DNA of 64,000 nucleotides from Ottelia alismoides (taxonomy: Eukaryota; Streptophyta; Magnoliopsida; Alismatales; Hydrocharitaceae), in NCBI GenBank assembly GCA_037367405.1, contig JAZKJV010002941.1, positions 62,001 to 126,000 on the forward strand. The letters are read 5' to 3'. This document shows positions 10,123 through 21,804 of the stretch, in pieces. The notes below the pieces were generated by a model, which had not been told where the DNA came from, searched no databases, and saw nothing but the letters and a program-made list of their open reading frames with translations. Position 1 is the stretch's first letter; every line of letters begins with the position of its first letter. Position numbers and translations under genes: made by a program.

Positions 10123-10355
10123 GGCTACATCCTTGGGAGACGGCGATCAGTTTTCACTATGTGGAGAAGAAGAAAATAAATAGGATACAGTGAGCCCTAA
10201 GCCTAAGGAGTGTATATACTACTCCCGTACAAACAAATCCTTGAAAAAAACAGATCCATTGAGACTCTCGTCTTCTGGGGCATGGTACGGTAAGAGGGAT
10301 GCGTAGAAGGTTCTTGAACCGGGGCCAGATGGTTAGGATTCAAGGCATATTAACA
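10123..10355 (-). repeat. Inner part of the copia 3' LTR
   Basis: Matches 62041-62254. The inner end reads TGTTAATATGCC on -. It contains AGAAGAAGAAAAT and CTCCCGTACAAACAAATCC blocks shared with the 5' LTR. Confidence 0.8.
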
Positions 10356-10366
10356 ATCTCCACCTT
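10356..10366 (-). other. Polypurine tract of the copia element
   Basis: On - AAGGTGGAGAT abuts the LTR start, the classic copia tract. Confidence 0.75.
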
Positions 10367-10873
10367 GAATTGAATCCTCAGAGAAGCTTTGCCAAGCTTC
10401 GATGTGTCGCTGCCATCCTCTCCTTGGTAGATAGAGTAATTGATGGTTGTAAAGCAGATTTCCCATTGATGGCAGAACTCCCGAAGTGAAAACCTAGCTT
10501 GTCATTGATCTCCTCCCATCAATATCTACATCATAATCTGATTTTGAATATCCAACAACTAAACACTCCGAATCTCTTTTGTAGATGAGGCCAATGTCTG
10601 ATGTTACTCTCAGATAGCAGAAAATCCGCTTGCCTGCCTACCAATGCTCCCTCATTGGGTTGCCCACAAATCTGCTAACAACGCTCACACCATGAGAGAT
10701 ACCAGGTCTTGTGCATATTATGGCATAAATAAGACTCCCAGTTGTGCTGGCATAGGGGACACATGACATATGTTCCTTCTCTACGTCTGAGTGTGGTGCA
10801 AAAGAAACTGAGAGAAGAATATTCACAATTAATGGAGTACCTAGAGGCTTGGTTGTAGACTTCCCAAATCTCA
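10367..10873 (-). pseudogene. Copia RNase H region, broken
   Basis: Reads on - with blocks VPYASTTGSLIYAIICTRPG, ISHGVSVVSRFVGNP and EHW. Further on comes a degraded VVGYSKSDYDVDIDGRRSMT, which matches the copia RNase H 'GY.DADYAGD.D.RRST.GY' region. The usual C-terminal part (STTEAEYMA) is not found before the polypurine tract. RNase H would remove the RNA strand during reverse transcription; this copy cannot work. Confidence 0.75.
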
Positions 10874-11605
10874 TTAAAACTTTCTCAATGTCGTTCTTCT
10901 GATATAAGAAAAGGTTCCCTTCTCACAGTGTCTAATGATCACCATCCATAGAATCTTTATTGTTGCACCAAGGTCCTTCACGTCAAACTCTGAACTAAGA
11001 AGCTTCTTCAGATCATCTATGGTACTCTTCCACTTGACAATAATCAGCATGTCACCGACATACAATAATAGATAGTTGAAGGAGACATCCTCCACCTTGT
11101 TGTGGTAAACACAACATCGTATAGGCACCTATTGAACCCATGATCAGTCATCAAATTGTCAAATTTCTTGTACCACTGCCTTGGAGATTGCTTAAGCCCG
11201 TATAAGAACTTCTTTAGTCTGCACGAATGCCTCTGGTTGGCTCATAAAAATGTCTTATTCAAGTTCACTATGTAAGAAAGTTGTCGTCACATCTAACTGC
11301 TCCAACTTCAAGTCTTGATGTGCTACAAGAGTTAGTAGCACCCTGATGGATGTATGTTTTACAACGGGAGATAATATCCCGTTGTAATCCACAATTTCCT
11401 TCTGATCGTAACCCTTCACAACTAGGCATGCCTTGTATCCGATGTCTCGCTGCTTGAGATTCCTGTCTTTTTCTTGAAGACTCATTTGCATCCAATGACT
11501 TTCATCTCCTTTGGCAACTTGGCAAGTTCCCATGTATGATTCTTGTGAAGAGACTCCATCTCCTCACCCGTAGCAGCAATCCACTGCCAAGGTTCGGCCA
11601 CAACT
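10874..11605 (-). pseudogene. Copia reverse transcriptase, broken
   Basis: On - the order is WIAATGEEMESLHKNHTWEL, then a frameshifted KEKDRNLKQRDIGYKACLVV stretch, KEIVDYNGILSPVVKHTSIR, LKLEQLDVTTTFLHSELE, KFLYGLKQSPRQWYKKFD and LLLYVGDMLI. This is the full order of a Tork/Tnt1-type RT. The catalytic YVDD has become YVGD (about 11055-11066), removing an essential aspartate. Frames change at about 11490, 11250 and 11130. Confidence 0.85.
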
Positions 11606-12432
11606 ATGGCCTCCCTATGAGTGGAGTCTCTGGAGACTCTATCTCCTCTGTAACATGTAGTACGAATGCAACCATCTCTTCAAATCAATGTTTCTACGGT
11701 GGATGTATCTCCATATGGGGTCAATCAGTAGCAACACTTAGTTGCATGTCATATGTTGCTCAGCTTCAAGTTGTTTAGCAACAACCTGATTAGGAGTGGT
11801 GTCATCAACTGTTTGATCACTACTTGGTGTCAGTTCGAACTCCACATGTTCATGCACATCAGCACATGTCCATGCATGAACAGACTCACTACTCAGGTAA
11901 AGCATTGAATTTTCATCAAATGTAGCATTCCTGCTAACAATAACTCAATGCTTACAAGGGGGTCAGATTTTGTTCCCCTTTACTCATGCACCATATCCTG
12001 TAACACCCCTTTCTTCTCCCTTAGTTATAACTTCCCTTCACTGACATGATAATAGACAACACAACCAAAAAATTGTAAAAACAGAATAATAATCATGATT
12101 ACCAGACCATACCTCCATGGGTTTTTTGCATTCAATAGCGTACGCAGGGCTTCGATTCACAAAGTAACAAGTTGTATTCACAAGCTTCAGAATGATCTAC
12201 CAAGTCCAGCATTAGACAACATACACCTTGCTCTATCTAGCAATGTCTTGTTCATGCATTCTGCAACTCTGTTCTGTTGTGGTGTATCTCTAATGGTGCG
12301 GTGTCCTGCAACACCCTCCTCCGTGTTGAACTCATTTAACTCTGTCGAACAGAACTCCAACCTATTATCTAAACGAAGATGTTTTACCTTCTTAGAAGTT
12401 TGGTTTTCCACCAAGATCTCCCATTGACTAAA
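11606..12432 (-). pseudogene. Copia integrase, C-terminal half and linker
   Basis: Begins FSQWEILVENQT and continues HLRLDNRLEFCS (second catalytic Asp region, G to R), DTPQQNRVAECMNKTLLDRA (catalytic Glu region) and ARCMLSNAGL. After stops come a degraded SP..AI...TP..VW block and the acidic linker to RT (about 11780-11960). The N-terminal half of the same protein is at 60412-60720. The match stops at 12432, where the inserted LTR begins. Confidence 0.8.
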
Positions 12433-12719
12433 TGTCTAAAATGTTAGTATTTTGATCTTCCTAGATTTCAAAGATGACACACACAAAACTATATTGTAGT
12501 CTCTCGCTTATTCTATGTGATTACAGGAGTGCAAGTGTGGATCTAAAGCAGATGAAGTTGCTCAGTCGTGTATTTTTCTTCATTCAAAAGACTTGTAATA
12601 ATTTATCTGTATTAGATTTTCAAAAGTTGTAACTCCATCAAGATTCAACCAAAGTTTCCTTTTTTGGAATATCAAATTTTTGATAAACTTATCTGTTATA
12701 TTTTTACATTGACCAGTCA

Positions 12720-12900
12720 TACCTTGTCGATCATTTAGCTTCCATGATCGATCACTCCTTGTCGATAATGTCATTTGAAATTATCGATCATTATTTGAAA
12801 TCTATTAAAATGGTCATTAACTTATCAATCATAGTTATTTACCTTATCGACCATTTATAGTTGATCAATCATAGTTGTTAACATGATCGATCATATCAAA
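12720..12900. repeat. ATCGATCAT-rich repeat cluster
   Basis: At least six variants of (A/G)TCGATCAT or ATCGACCAT are spaced 15-40 bases apart upstream of the LTR TATA box. They may be enhancer-like repeats of this LTR. Confidence 0.4.
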
Positions 12901-12957
12901 GAATCATATTAAATTTCTTAACATTTTTATTTTTCAAAGGCCAATTCTTTTGAGCTT

Positions 12958-12968
12958 CTATATAAAGG
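12958..12968 (+). promoter_or_regulatory. TATA box of the split LTR
   Basis: CTATATAAAGG, followed about 30 bases on by an ACACACACCA start-like region, is a standard plant core promoter layout. Confidence 0.5.
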
Positions 12969-13839
12969 ACCACGTACCCATTATTGGAACACACACCATT
13001 TGAGTAATCACTCTTACTTTCACTAGAAAAGCAAGAAGCTCTCCTTAATTGATTTCCCGATATTCTTTCTCTTATTCTCTTACTTGTTCGATATTTCGAG
13101 AAGAATATTCATGGTTTAAAAGTTGTGAAGCAAGTTGTTCAGTTCAATAGTGTTTGATTCGATAGTTAGTCTACAATTTCTTTTGCATCAGTCAAAGTAA
13201 GTTTGGCAGCCTCTTCTCAACGTGGTGATATTTATTATATTGTTTGATATTGCTTATCTGCTTGTGATATCTATGATATAATTGATTGTTCTATTCTTTA
13301 AGAATTATCTATGCAATTATATTATTGTTATTTATCTCAATATATCATCTATTGTTAATTGGAGAATTATTCTTGGTATCTATTGAGATAACTCTTTACT
13401 TGGATATTATTAGTGTTTTATATCTTGTTTCCAGATGACCTCTTTCTGCAGGACTTTAGGTGTCTGGTTCTAAGTATACAGAGAAGCTCTTGAATGTGAG
13501 ACCTCCAAGGAAGCACAAAGAAAGTGGAAAGCTCGAATGTTCTTCTGCTTGTGCCACAATGTTTGATATGTAGTGTTGATCTTGGTGTTCGATCGAATAT
13601 TGTGATCAACTTTGTAAACGGTTGAGATATTCACATAAATATCTCAGGATAAAGTGAAGCAATTGATTCGCTCGGCAAATCAGGAAATCCTGAGTCAGGA
13701 AGACCCAGGTCGTGGTTTTTACCCATGTGGGTATCCACGTAAAATTAATGTGCAAGTATGTTGATTGGTCTACTTGATTATTTTATCTAAGCATGTTGAT
13801 TACTCCGTGAAGTTTTCCAAAACTGTCTCGAACAACTAT

Positions 13840-16800
13840 TGATTAATCTCCATTTCATCACCTTTATTCTTTAATTTTTCCCTTAAATCCCTAGTTAAAT
13901 GCATGTAAATAGTATTAAACTGCTCAAAGAACACTCATTGTTTGTACTGTAAATATTGTGTAAATTAATGGATTTAATTCCAAAATAAAATAATAAAGGA
14001 AAGAAAAGAAAAATAAATAATATACCAACATTAATGATGACCCTAAACCCCAAGACCCAGTCATCATGATGACTTGATCGTTAAGGAATAATGTAGGGGG
14101 GGTTAAGGGTCAAGAACTACAAAGAAATCCTAATTTTAATTCCTCAATAAATACATTTTGGGACCCATTTTATTTTTCTATTTTAATACCTCAAATCAGT
14201 AAACTTTAAACATAAAAGTTGTACATAAAAATACAAGGAAAAATACAAAATTTATTTCTCTTAAAAAATAATGCACAATATGCCCTAGAAATACAGAATT
14301 AAAAGCTGTAAAGAAAACATTGCATACCTGTATCTTCTCCATACAAACTCAAATTCATCAAACTCACAATTATTGTTCTCAAAATTAAATTATCTATCTA
14401 ATGAAAGTGATATCAATCAATTTGGAGTTCAAATGCAAAAGTTAGCTTTTAGGACCTCATTGTGCAATATACCTATATAGAATAATCAATTTATTTATTC
14501 CTTATATTTTTCACATCCTTATATTTCTACAAATTTGTAAATAGTATTTAAAATATATGTGCATACTAAAGTAAATAAAAATCATTAAAAATCATTTAAA
14601 TAAATAAGTGTACTTTAATAAATATGTAAAATATATATAAATTACATATACATATTTATTTAAGAAGACAAATAAACTCAGAAAAATTATATAAAAATAC
14701 CTAAATGAGTATTTAAATAAATTATAAATATATAAATTGTGCTTATAAAATAATAAAGTACAAAATACAAAATAAAAATAAAATACTCAATATATAGGTT
14801 AATATACCAATAATTATACATGTAAAAATTAACACTTTATAAATTAATTTGCAAAAATAAATAAAAATCACCATAAAAATTACATAAAAGAATAAATATA
14901 TTTCATGTTTTAACAAAATATTAATAAAATCATTTATTTTTAAATCAAATTAATAATGTATTAATTCTTTTTTTATCACATAACGTCATGCGTGGACCAA
15001 TGGGAGACTTGTCCTGGTTGACCTCGATCAACTCTTCGGACTCCCTAAGTCTATTGTCAAGTGTTGCACCCCCATCTTCCTCATTTTTTCATCGTTGATT
15101 CTTTCACCAAATCCGCTTGAGCACATCTTGGCTTTTATTCCTCGATCGTCGTTCTTTCACGCGCCCATAGTTCCTCGATCGATGGATAAATGCATCGAGC
15201 TGCATCCTTGGTCAAACAAGCTCATGTACATATACCCCCGTCGGACCTCCATTTGAATTTTGATCCCACTTTACCCTCAAAATCCCCAAGATTCCTCGTG
15301 CTCGAGCTTGCTGGTGACAACAGCGACCTCGCCAGAGCTTTTAGTGTAGAGGAAGACGTCCAGAGGCGGCGATCCAAGCTCGTCGAACTAGCTCAGGCGG
15401 AGCTCCACCTTGGCTCCATGTTCTGCAGGTAGAGCCCTAGTTTTCTTTGTTTTTCTGTTCTTAGAACTAGCAATAGAGTATGTTTTCATTTTATTTTGCT
15501 TAATTTGGTCTTGTTTTTTATAAAATCCTCATTCGTAGTTTGTCAAAGATGTAAGCTCCGGCCACCGTTTCTCGCCATCTCACCCTTTGTTCTGACCCGC
15601 TAACCGCTGCATCTCCTTCCCCATCGCATTATCTACACCCCCTACATCTCCATTCACTATGATCGACCCTCGATTAGAATATCATCTCTCCTCTGCCACC
15701 CCTCGCTGGAGAGCACAACCTCGATCAGATTCCGCTCCATCTCCTTGTAATAAGACCCCCTCGACCACTATTTTTATGTGTGTAAGCTTCTCGTGCAGGT
15801 CAAGAAGGTCAAAAGCCTCGTTTGAGGAACTTTTGTTCTAAGAACAAGCTCCAGGAGGACATCTTCTTTTCCGAACTCAAGGGCCCCATCGATGGGCTAT
15901 GGATCCTCTTTGACAACTCCAGCAGCTCCAGCACACTACCAGGAATCTTCTCCGACCATCAGCTAGACGGGAGGAGGCTAGAGACACTCGGGAGCTGGGA
16001 TCAAAGTTTACTCGACTGTGTTCTTCCCCAGTTCTTCCAAGATGCTTCATCATTGTCCAATCAAGAACAAGTGCCAAGTCGAGCTGCAGGCCTTGGATCC
16101 CAATGCCATAAATTGTACGATCTTTGTTGGAGGTCTAATCTCAGTCATCCAACACGAATCAGTATAGAATGATCTGGGTCATCCACGTGTCTAAGAGGCA
16201 CACTGAAACCGTCCATAGCACCTTACATGGTAATTTTGCTTGTATACCCCCTAGTTTTTTTATTTTACTTTTAGTCTATAACCATTCATCTACGGTTCAT
16301 TTATTTTCATAATATTTATAATTATACCACACCTTTATTTTATTTACATTTAGGTCCAGTCCATGTCACCTCATGTGCGCATACACATGAAGGGTGAGAT
16401 ATTTTGCAAGGACCACCCCCGTTCATTTGTATTATTATTTAGTCCATGGATTTTGTATTTTAGGGTTATAATTTTTGGAAAATTTGGAAGTAGGCCCGGT
16501 AACATTTTTGAAATTGTAAATATACCCTTGTCAGCACGTTATTTATTGAATATTCTAATATTCGCATGTACGCCCTTGGACTTTTGTGGAGTATTCTGGA
16601 ATGCATTAAAGTTTTATTTTAAATACATTTAGGTCTCTGCCAGAATAATTAATTTACTTTCTTACATTTGTATTATTAAAAATAACTTTTTGTATCTAAA
16701 AATCTTAGGAAAATTAATTTGATTGCTTAGGACTAGACTAAACCATATATATTTTCGTGGGGTAATTAAAATTATTTTCCTATTTTGAAAATACAAAAAT

Positions 16801-17853
16801 AGTGCATTTTCTCTTATTTGCATTTAAAAATACATAAAATTTATAAAATAATGTTATTTTTCAACTCCATACCAAAAATCACTAAAAACTATAACATAAA
16901 ACACTAAAAAGTGAAGAACCCCAAAAACTTTATAAAAATCATTTAAAATTAACTAAAAATACAAAAATATTCATTTCTATTTCTTAATTTTATCTATATT
17001 ATATACTATATAATAAAAATAGTTTTGGAAAATTTTGAGATATTTATCTATTTTTATATTCTAAAATAATCCAGCCTATGATTATAAGTCATTGTTTTCA
17101 CATTTTTAATCAACTAAAAATACAAAAAATAACAAAAAATTAAGAAGATTTCCAAAAATGGAGAAAATACTAAAAAGATAAAATATTTTATTTTGCAGTT
17201 TTTAACTATATATAGTTGTATTTATAGTTAGAATACTACATTATATATATATATATCAGTACTATATATTACTTATATCTATTTTTAATATATGTAAATA
17301 TCTTAAATATTTAAAAACCTTTAAAAATAAACAGAACTATACTTAGGGGTATTTTTCTCGTTTATATATATATATTATATTTATCCTATATAGTTATTAT
17401 ATTATACATATATCCTTATATATAAACTTATACCTTTATATATTAAAAAGAAAAAAGAAACTAAAAATCAGAAGAAAAAACATAAAAAAGAAAATAAAAA
17501 TTATAAAATTAAAAACAAATAAATATAAATTAAAAATCCATAAAATATACAAAACTTTAAATCCCAAAAAAATTATAAAAGTCCACAAAAATGTTTGTTG
17601 AATTTTCTTTTGATTGTCAATTTTTGTGGCTATCCTCATTGCTCCTATGTGGTTTGACCCCTACACTTGCGTATTATACATACTATTTTGTAGGGTATAA
17701 TAAATTTTAACTCACCTTATTTATTGTTTGATAATTATTGTGGGTTAATTGTTGATGCACTAGAGTGTGCATATCTGAGAGATGAGAGAGCGATCGACTA
17801 TAGACCCTTCAAGATTAAACATTAGGATCCCTCCACGATCTTTGTGTTCATCA
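13840..17853 (+). repeat. 5' LTR of the outer Athila
   Basis: 4.0 kb, starting TGATTAATCTCC and ending TTTGTGTTCATCA. AT-rich except for the GC-rich island 14990-16230, which opens with a TATA-like GATAAATGC (15184). The partner LTR is only 2.5 kb because 2.2 kb (14357-16551 here) is missing there. Confidence 0.85.
15190..15428 (+). other. Coding-like segment ending at a splice donor in the LTR
   Basis: An open frame from an ATG at 15190 contains ELAGDNSDLARAFSVEEDVQ and QRRRSKLVELAQAELHLGS and reaches TTCTGCAG|GTAGAG at 15428. The related LTR at 47604 has a similar GDNED...EEERRSK stretch near 49098-49160. This could be leader sequence of the LTR transcript or an old captured exon. I do not recognise a family. 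Confidence 0.3.
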
Positions 17854-17876
17854 AATAGTGACGTTGCCAGAGAGCA
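17854..17876 (+). other. Primer binding site of the outer Athila
   Basis: AATAGTGACGTTGCCAGAGA resembles the Athila/Tat primer site TGGCGCCGTTGCCGGGGA and sits right after the LTR end. The copy at 38957 (AATGGCGTCATTGTTGGGGA) is better preserved. Confidence 0.7.
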
Positions 17877-17997
17877 ACGCTTAAGATAGATTTTGTGTGC
17901 ATTTTTTCTTTCATCATTTTCTTCTTTATTTTTCCGTTATTAATATAATTGTTTACTTGTGTTAATGTATTTTCTCTATTGAATTTCTTGCGAGGGA

Positions 17998-20900
17998 TGA
18001 TAACTTGGGTTTAGAGAGGGTCTAAATATGTCTCACACAAGGCGGAGACAAAAGTCGTTGCTGCTACTGCTCACGAAACCAGGGTTAGTCAACAATTAAC
18101 CCACAATATCAAATCAATCAATGACAAGCAAAGGTGGAGTTAAAATTTATTATAACTCTACAGAATATGTGTATAGTGCATGTACGTGTAGAGTGTCGAA
18201 CTCAGGGAGCAAACAAGATAGAACAAGGCAAAAATGCACAATATATGATCAATTGCCTACAAATATGCAAGTTTTGTGGGTTTTTACTTTTTAAATTTAA
18301 TTTGTTTTGTATTTGGATTTTGAATTTCTGATTTTCTATTTTCTTTTTATATTTATTTTTTTATATTTTCTTTTTTTAATAATGAAGTGTATATACAATA
18401 AAGGAAAAGGGGATACAATATATAGAGAAAAATAGGGGAAAATAAACCAAATTCAGGAAATCAAATCTTTTTGGGCTTTTTAGATTTTTTTAATGTTTTT
18501 GTGATTTTTCTATATTTTTTCCAAATTTTTTGGTATTTTTAAAGTCACAAATACTAGTAAATAGTGAATGCAATATATATACGAGACAAAAAGATAGAAA
18601 TAAAATAGCAAACAGGAGTGAAAAATTGTCAAATTAATTTTTATAGATAGATAGTAGGATAAGGGAATTTCAGAGACAGAAAACACAATTTTTGGAGTTA
18701 TTATAAATTTTTTAGATTTTTGTAAAGATTTTGAGAATTTTTCAATTTTTAGGGGTTTTCTTTTGTAATTTTTAGGGATTTTTAGTCAGAAAATAAAATA
18801 AACTAAAACACATGAAATATAATTTTTTTTGGAATTTTTCAAAGACTTTTTATAATTTTTATGTATTTTATAATGCAAACAGTAACAAAAATACTTGTTT
18901 TTGAATTTTTATAAATATGAAAATGCAATAAAAATGTAAATTTAAAATATGGCGTTAAACTACAATGCAACAGGGACACATAATATTTTTTTGTAATTTT
19001 TCGAGTTAAAATGATGCATGAAATAAATGCAAACATTCAAGAAAAAATACAATACTAGCAAGGGTATAAACGTAAATACACAGAAGTTCAAGGGCCTACT
19101 TGTAATTTTTCCAAAAATATATAACATGAAACACACTTTTCTGGATTAAAAATAAAATACCCAAACCCGGAGGGGGTTCGCTGCAAAATATCCAAACTCA
19201 CGCGTACTGGGCACGTGACCTAGCAGGGGTATTTTTGCAATTTTACAAAGTTTCAGGGGCTCTGATGCAATTTCACCAAAATATTACAACTTAAATAAAA
19301 AGTTCATGGACTAAATCGAAATAGACAAACCCCCAGGGAGGTCCTTGCAAAATACCCACCACCCCACGTGCACGGGTCATGTGAGGTGACGTGGACTGGA
19401 CCTAAGTGCAAATAATGAAAGTACGGGGGTCTGGATGCAAATATTACAGAAATATTTAAACTACAAATAAAAGTTTCGGGACTAAAAATAAAATGCAAAA
19501 TTGGTGAGGGTGTAGGTGCAAAATACCCACGCCTAATATCCTCGTGCGTGATCGAATGGCTGTGGAGCGCCCACTTGACACGTGGCGCTTCTAGGTTGCA
19601 CGATGACGGTTCACGCTAGACGGTGGAGATTAGATCTTCGGCCTAAGATCTGACGGTGGTGGCGCGGTGCGATCCAAAGGCTGAGATCAGAACTGGAGCT
19701 GCGCCTGATCGAACGGCGGAGAAGCTAAGGGGAAGAACGGGGAAGAACGCCGGCGAGGCGAACTTCCCCGAGCTCGATCTCGGGTCTTCGGCAGTCTGGA
19801 GGCGTGAAGAATGGCCAGGCGTGCTCCTAGAAGCTCAGGCTATGTGCTGGAGGTCTCGGATTTGTCGGAGGAGCGTTGTGGCGTTGGCGAGAGGGCGACG
19901 GAGCTTGGAGCTCCAGGTAGCTCCGGCGAACCATGCAAAATGATCTCCAGTCGCTTTGACGGTGCTTTGGCCTGCAAACAATGGTGAAGGGGACCAGGAC
20001 AAATTGCATGGACCCTATGGAGGTGGAATAGGTGTCGGAGATGGTCTATGAGAGGTGGAAGAACTTTGGCCAGCAGTGTGCGCCGGCAATGATCGATGGA
20101 TGGCGAATCGGTGGACGAAACTCGAAGATCGAAGGGGGGAAATGATCCTACGGCTAAGGGAAATAAAAAGCAAAAAGAAAAAGGGATAAAAGGGGTATAA
20201 ATCGATGGCCGGAACCAGAGGAGGGGGGACCTCGACGCCGGAGGTCGGCGGAGATGGTGGAGCCGATTCGAGGCTTCCTCGACTCGCCTGAGGGTACGGT
20301 TGAGGAGCTGTCACCTCCAGCAACCTGAAGAGCGCAACAGGGAGGAGGATTGGTGGCCAAGAAAGGTTCAAAATCGAGCTTGAAGGTGGTGAGTCAGATA
20401 TATACATGGTGGTGGCGTCTCCTTCAAGCGAGGGTCATGCGCAAATGATGGGGATTTTGCGTGATCTGGAGGCATGGCGTGGCTGAGGGAAGATCAAGGA
20501 AAGATTTCCATGAAGGAATCGAGGCCAGAGGATGGAAGGATGAGGCACTAAAATTTCTCAAAACAGGGCAAAAATCGCAGGTGTCAGGCCTGGCAGACCT
20601 CGGTCAGGGAGTTGACCGAGGTCAACACTTGACCGACGCTGGTTGGTCCACGTGGACCAACCAGAAAAATACAAGTCAAAATTATTTGTAAATTCAAAAT
20701 AAAATAGTAAATGATTTTTTTAATTTTAGGTTATAAAATAAAAAATATTTCTTATTTTATAAAGAATTTTTTTGGTGATTTTTATTTATTTTTATGAGGT
20801 ATATAATTACAAGTTACCTGTTATGCCCTATATAGGTATATATGTCTGAATATTTTATTATTTTATTTTTATTTTGTGTATTTACTTTCTTTATTTTTGT

Positions 20901-21804
20901 TTATTATTTTATAAATTTATAGCGTATTTTTATATACTTAAATATATTTTTATTTTATTTTTCTGATGTATTTTGCATACTTAATAAAATATAAATAGTA
21001 TTTCTATAGGTATATGTATAGGTATTATACATAGGTGTGCTATTTATACAAGTATTTTATTTTGTGTTTTCTTTGAATTTTTATTCTGATTTTAATATAC
21101 ACAAAACAAAATTATAAAAAGAAAAAAATTATGAAAATAATGAATAAGTAATAAAATGTATATTTTATTATGTACAAGTATACAATAGGGGTCCAAAACT
21201 CAACTTTCAAATCGTAGCTCCGCCAAATGCGAAACCACCTTCATTAAATAGCTTATTTAAAATCATATACAATTAAAGGTGAGTTTGATGCATTTCGAGT
21301 TTTTATTTGCTAGATACAGGTATGGGAAATTGGTATTTTGGGATTTTATTCAGATCATATCTTTTTATCTATATTGTATTTTTGCATGAAATAAATTTTT
21401 ATTTTTATTTATTTAATTATCTACAACTTTCATGACAAAGTTTCTTTATTTGAGGTATAAAAAGTGGAACCAAAAATAGTCCCAAAATAAATAAAGAATG
21501 AATAAAATGAATATGTATTTTTATTGTACTCTGGTCCTTATCTCCCCCTACTTTATTCCTTGTCGACCTATTCATCAAGATGCCTAGGTCTCGGGGTTTC
21601 AGGTCATAAAATATTTACAATATTTTATTCTTTTTCTTTTCTTTTATTTATTCTATAATTTTGGCTTTAAAACAGTATTTTATACACTATTTACATGCAC
21701 ATGTATGAATGCTAAGATGCGGGAATTAAGGGTATTTACATGCATTTGCTAGGGTTTTTGAGGCCAAAATGATAGAATAAAGATGATGAAATGTGGATTC
21801 ATCA
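17998..21804 (-). mobile_element. Solo Athila LTR, inverted, TSD AGGGA
   Basis: 3.8 kb flanked by AGGGA at 17993-17997 and 21805-21809. On - it runs from TGATGAATCC (21804) to TAACCCAAGTTATCA-like at 17998. It shares with the other LTRs the CCTAGGTCTCGGGG block (21583), the GC-rich island (19400-20650) and the terminal GAGTTAAAATTTATTATA block (18137). It lies in the leader of the outer Athila. A solo LTR is what remains after recombination between two LTRs of an element. ORFs in the GC-rich part (19656-19943, 20015-20407) have no recognisable domain. Confidence 0.85.

Larger units (their letters stand above)
12433..13839 (+). mobile_element. LTR of another retrotransposon (probably copia), split by Athila
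   Basis: Between copia integrase at 12432 and the Athila LTR at 13840 lies 1.4 kb beginning TGTCTAAAATG. It resumes for three bases (60409-60411) beyond the Athila target duplication, so its end reads ACTATTCA. TG...CA ends, a TATA box at 12958, repeated ATCGATCAT motifs (about 12720-12900) and the lack of ORFs suggest a solo LTR. Orientation + is inferred from the TATA box. Target duplications are not convincing (CTAAA against CCTTA). Confidence 0.5.
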
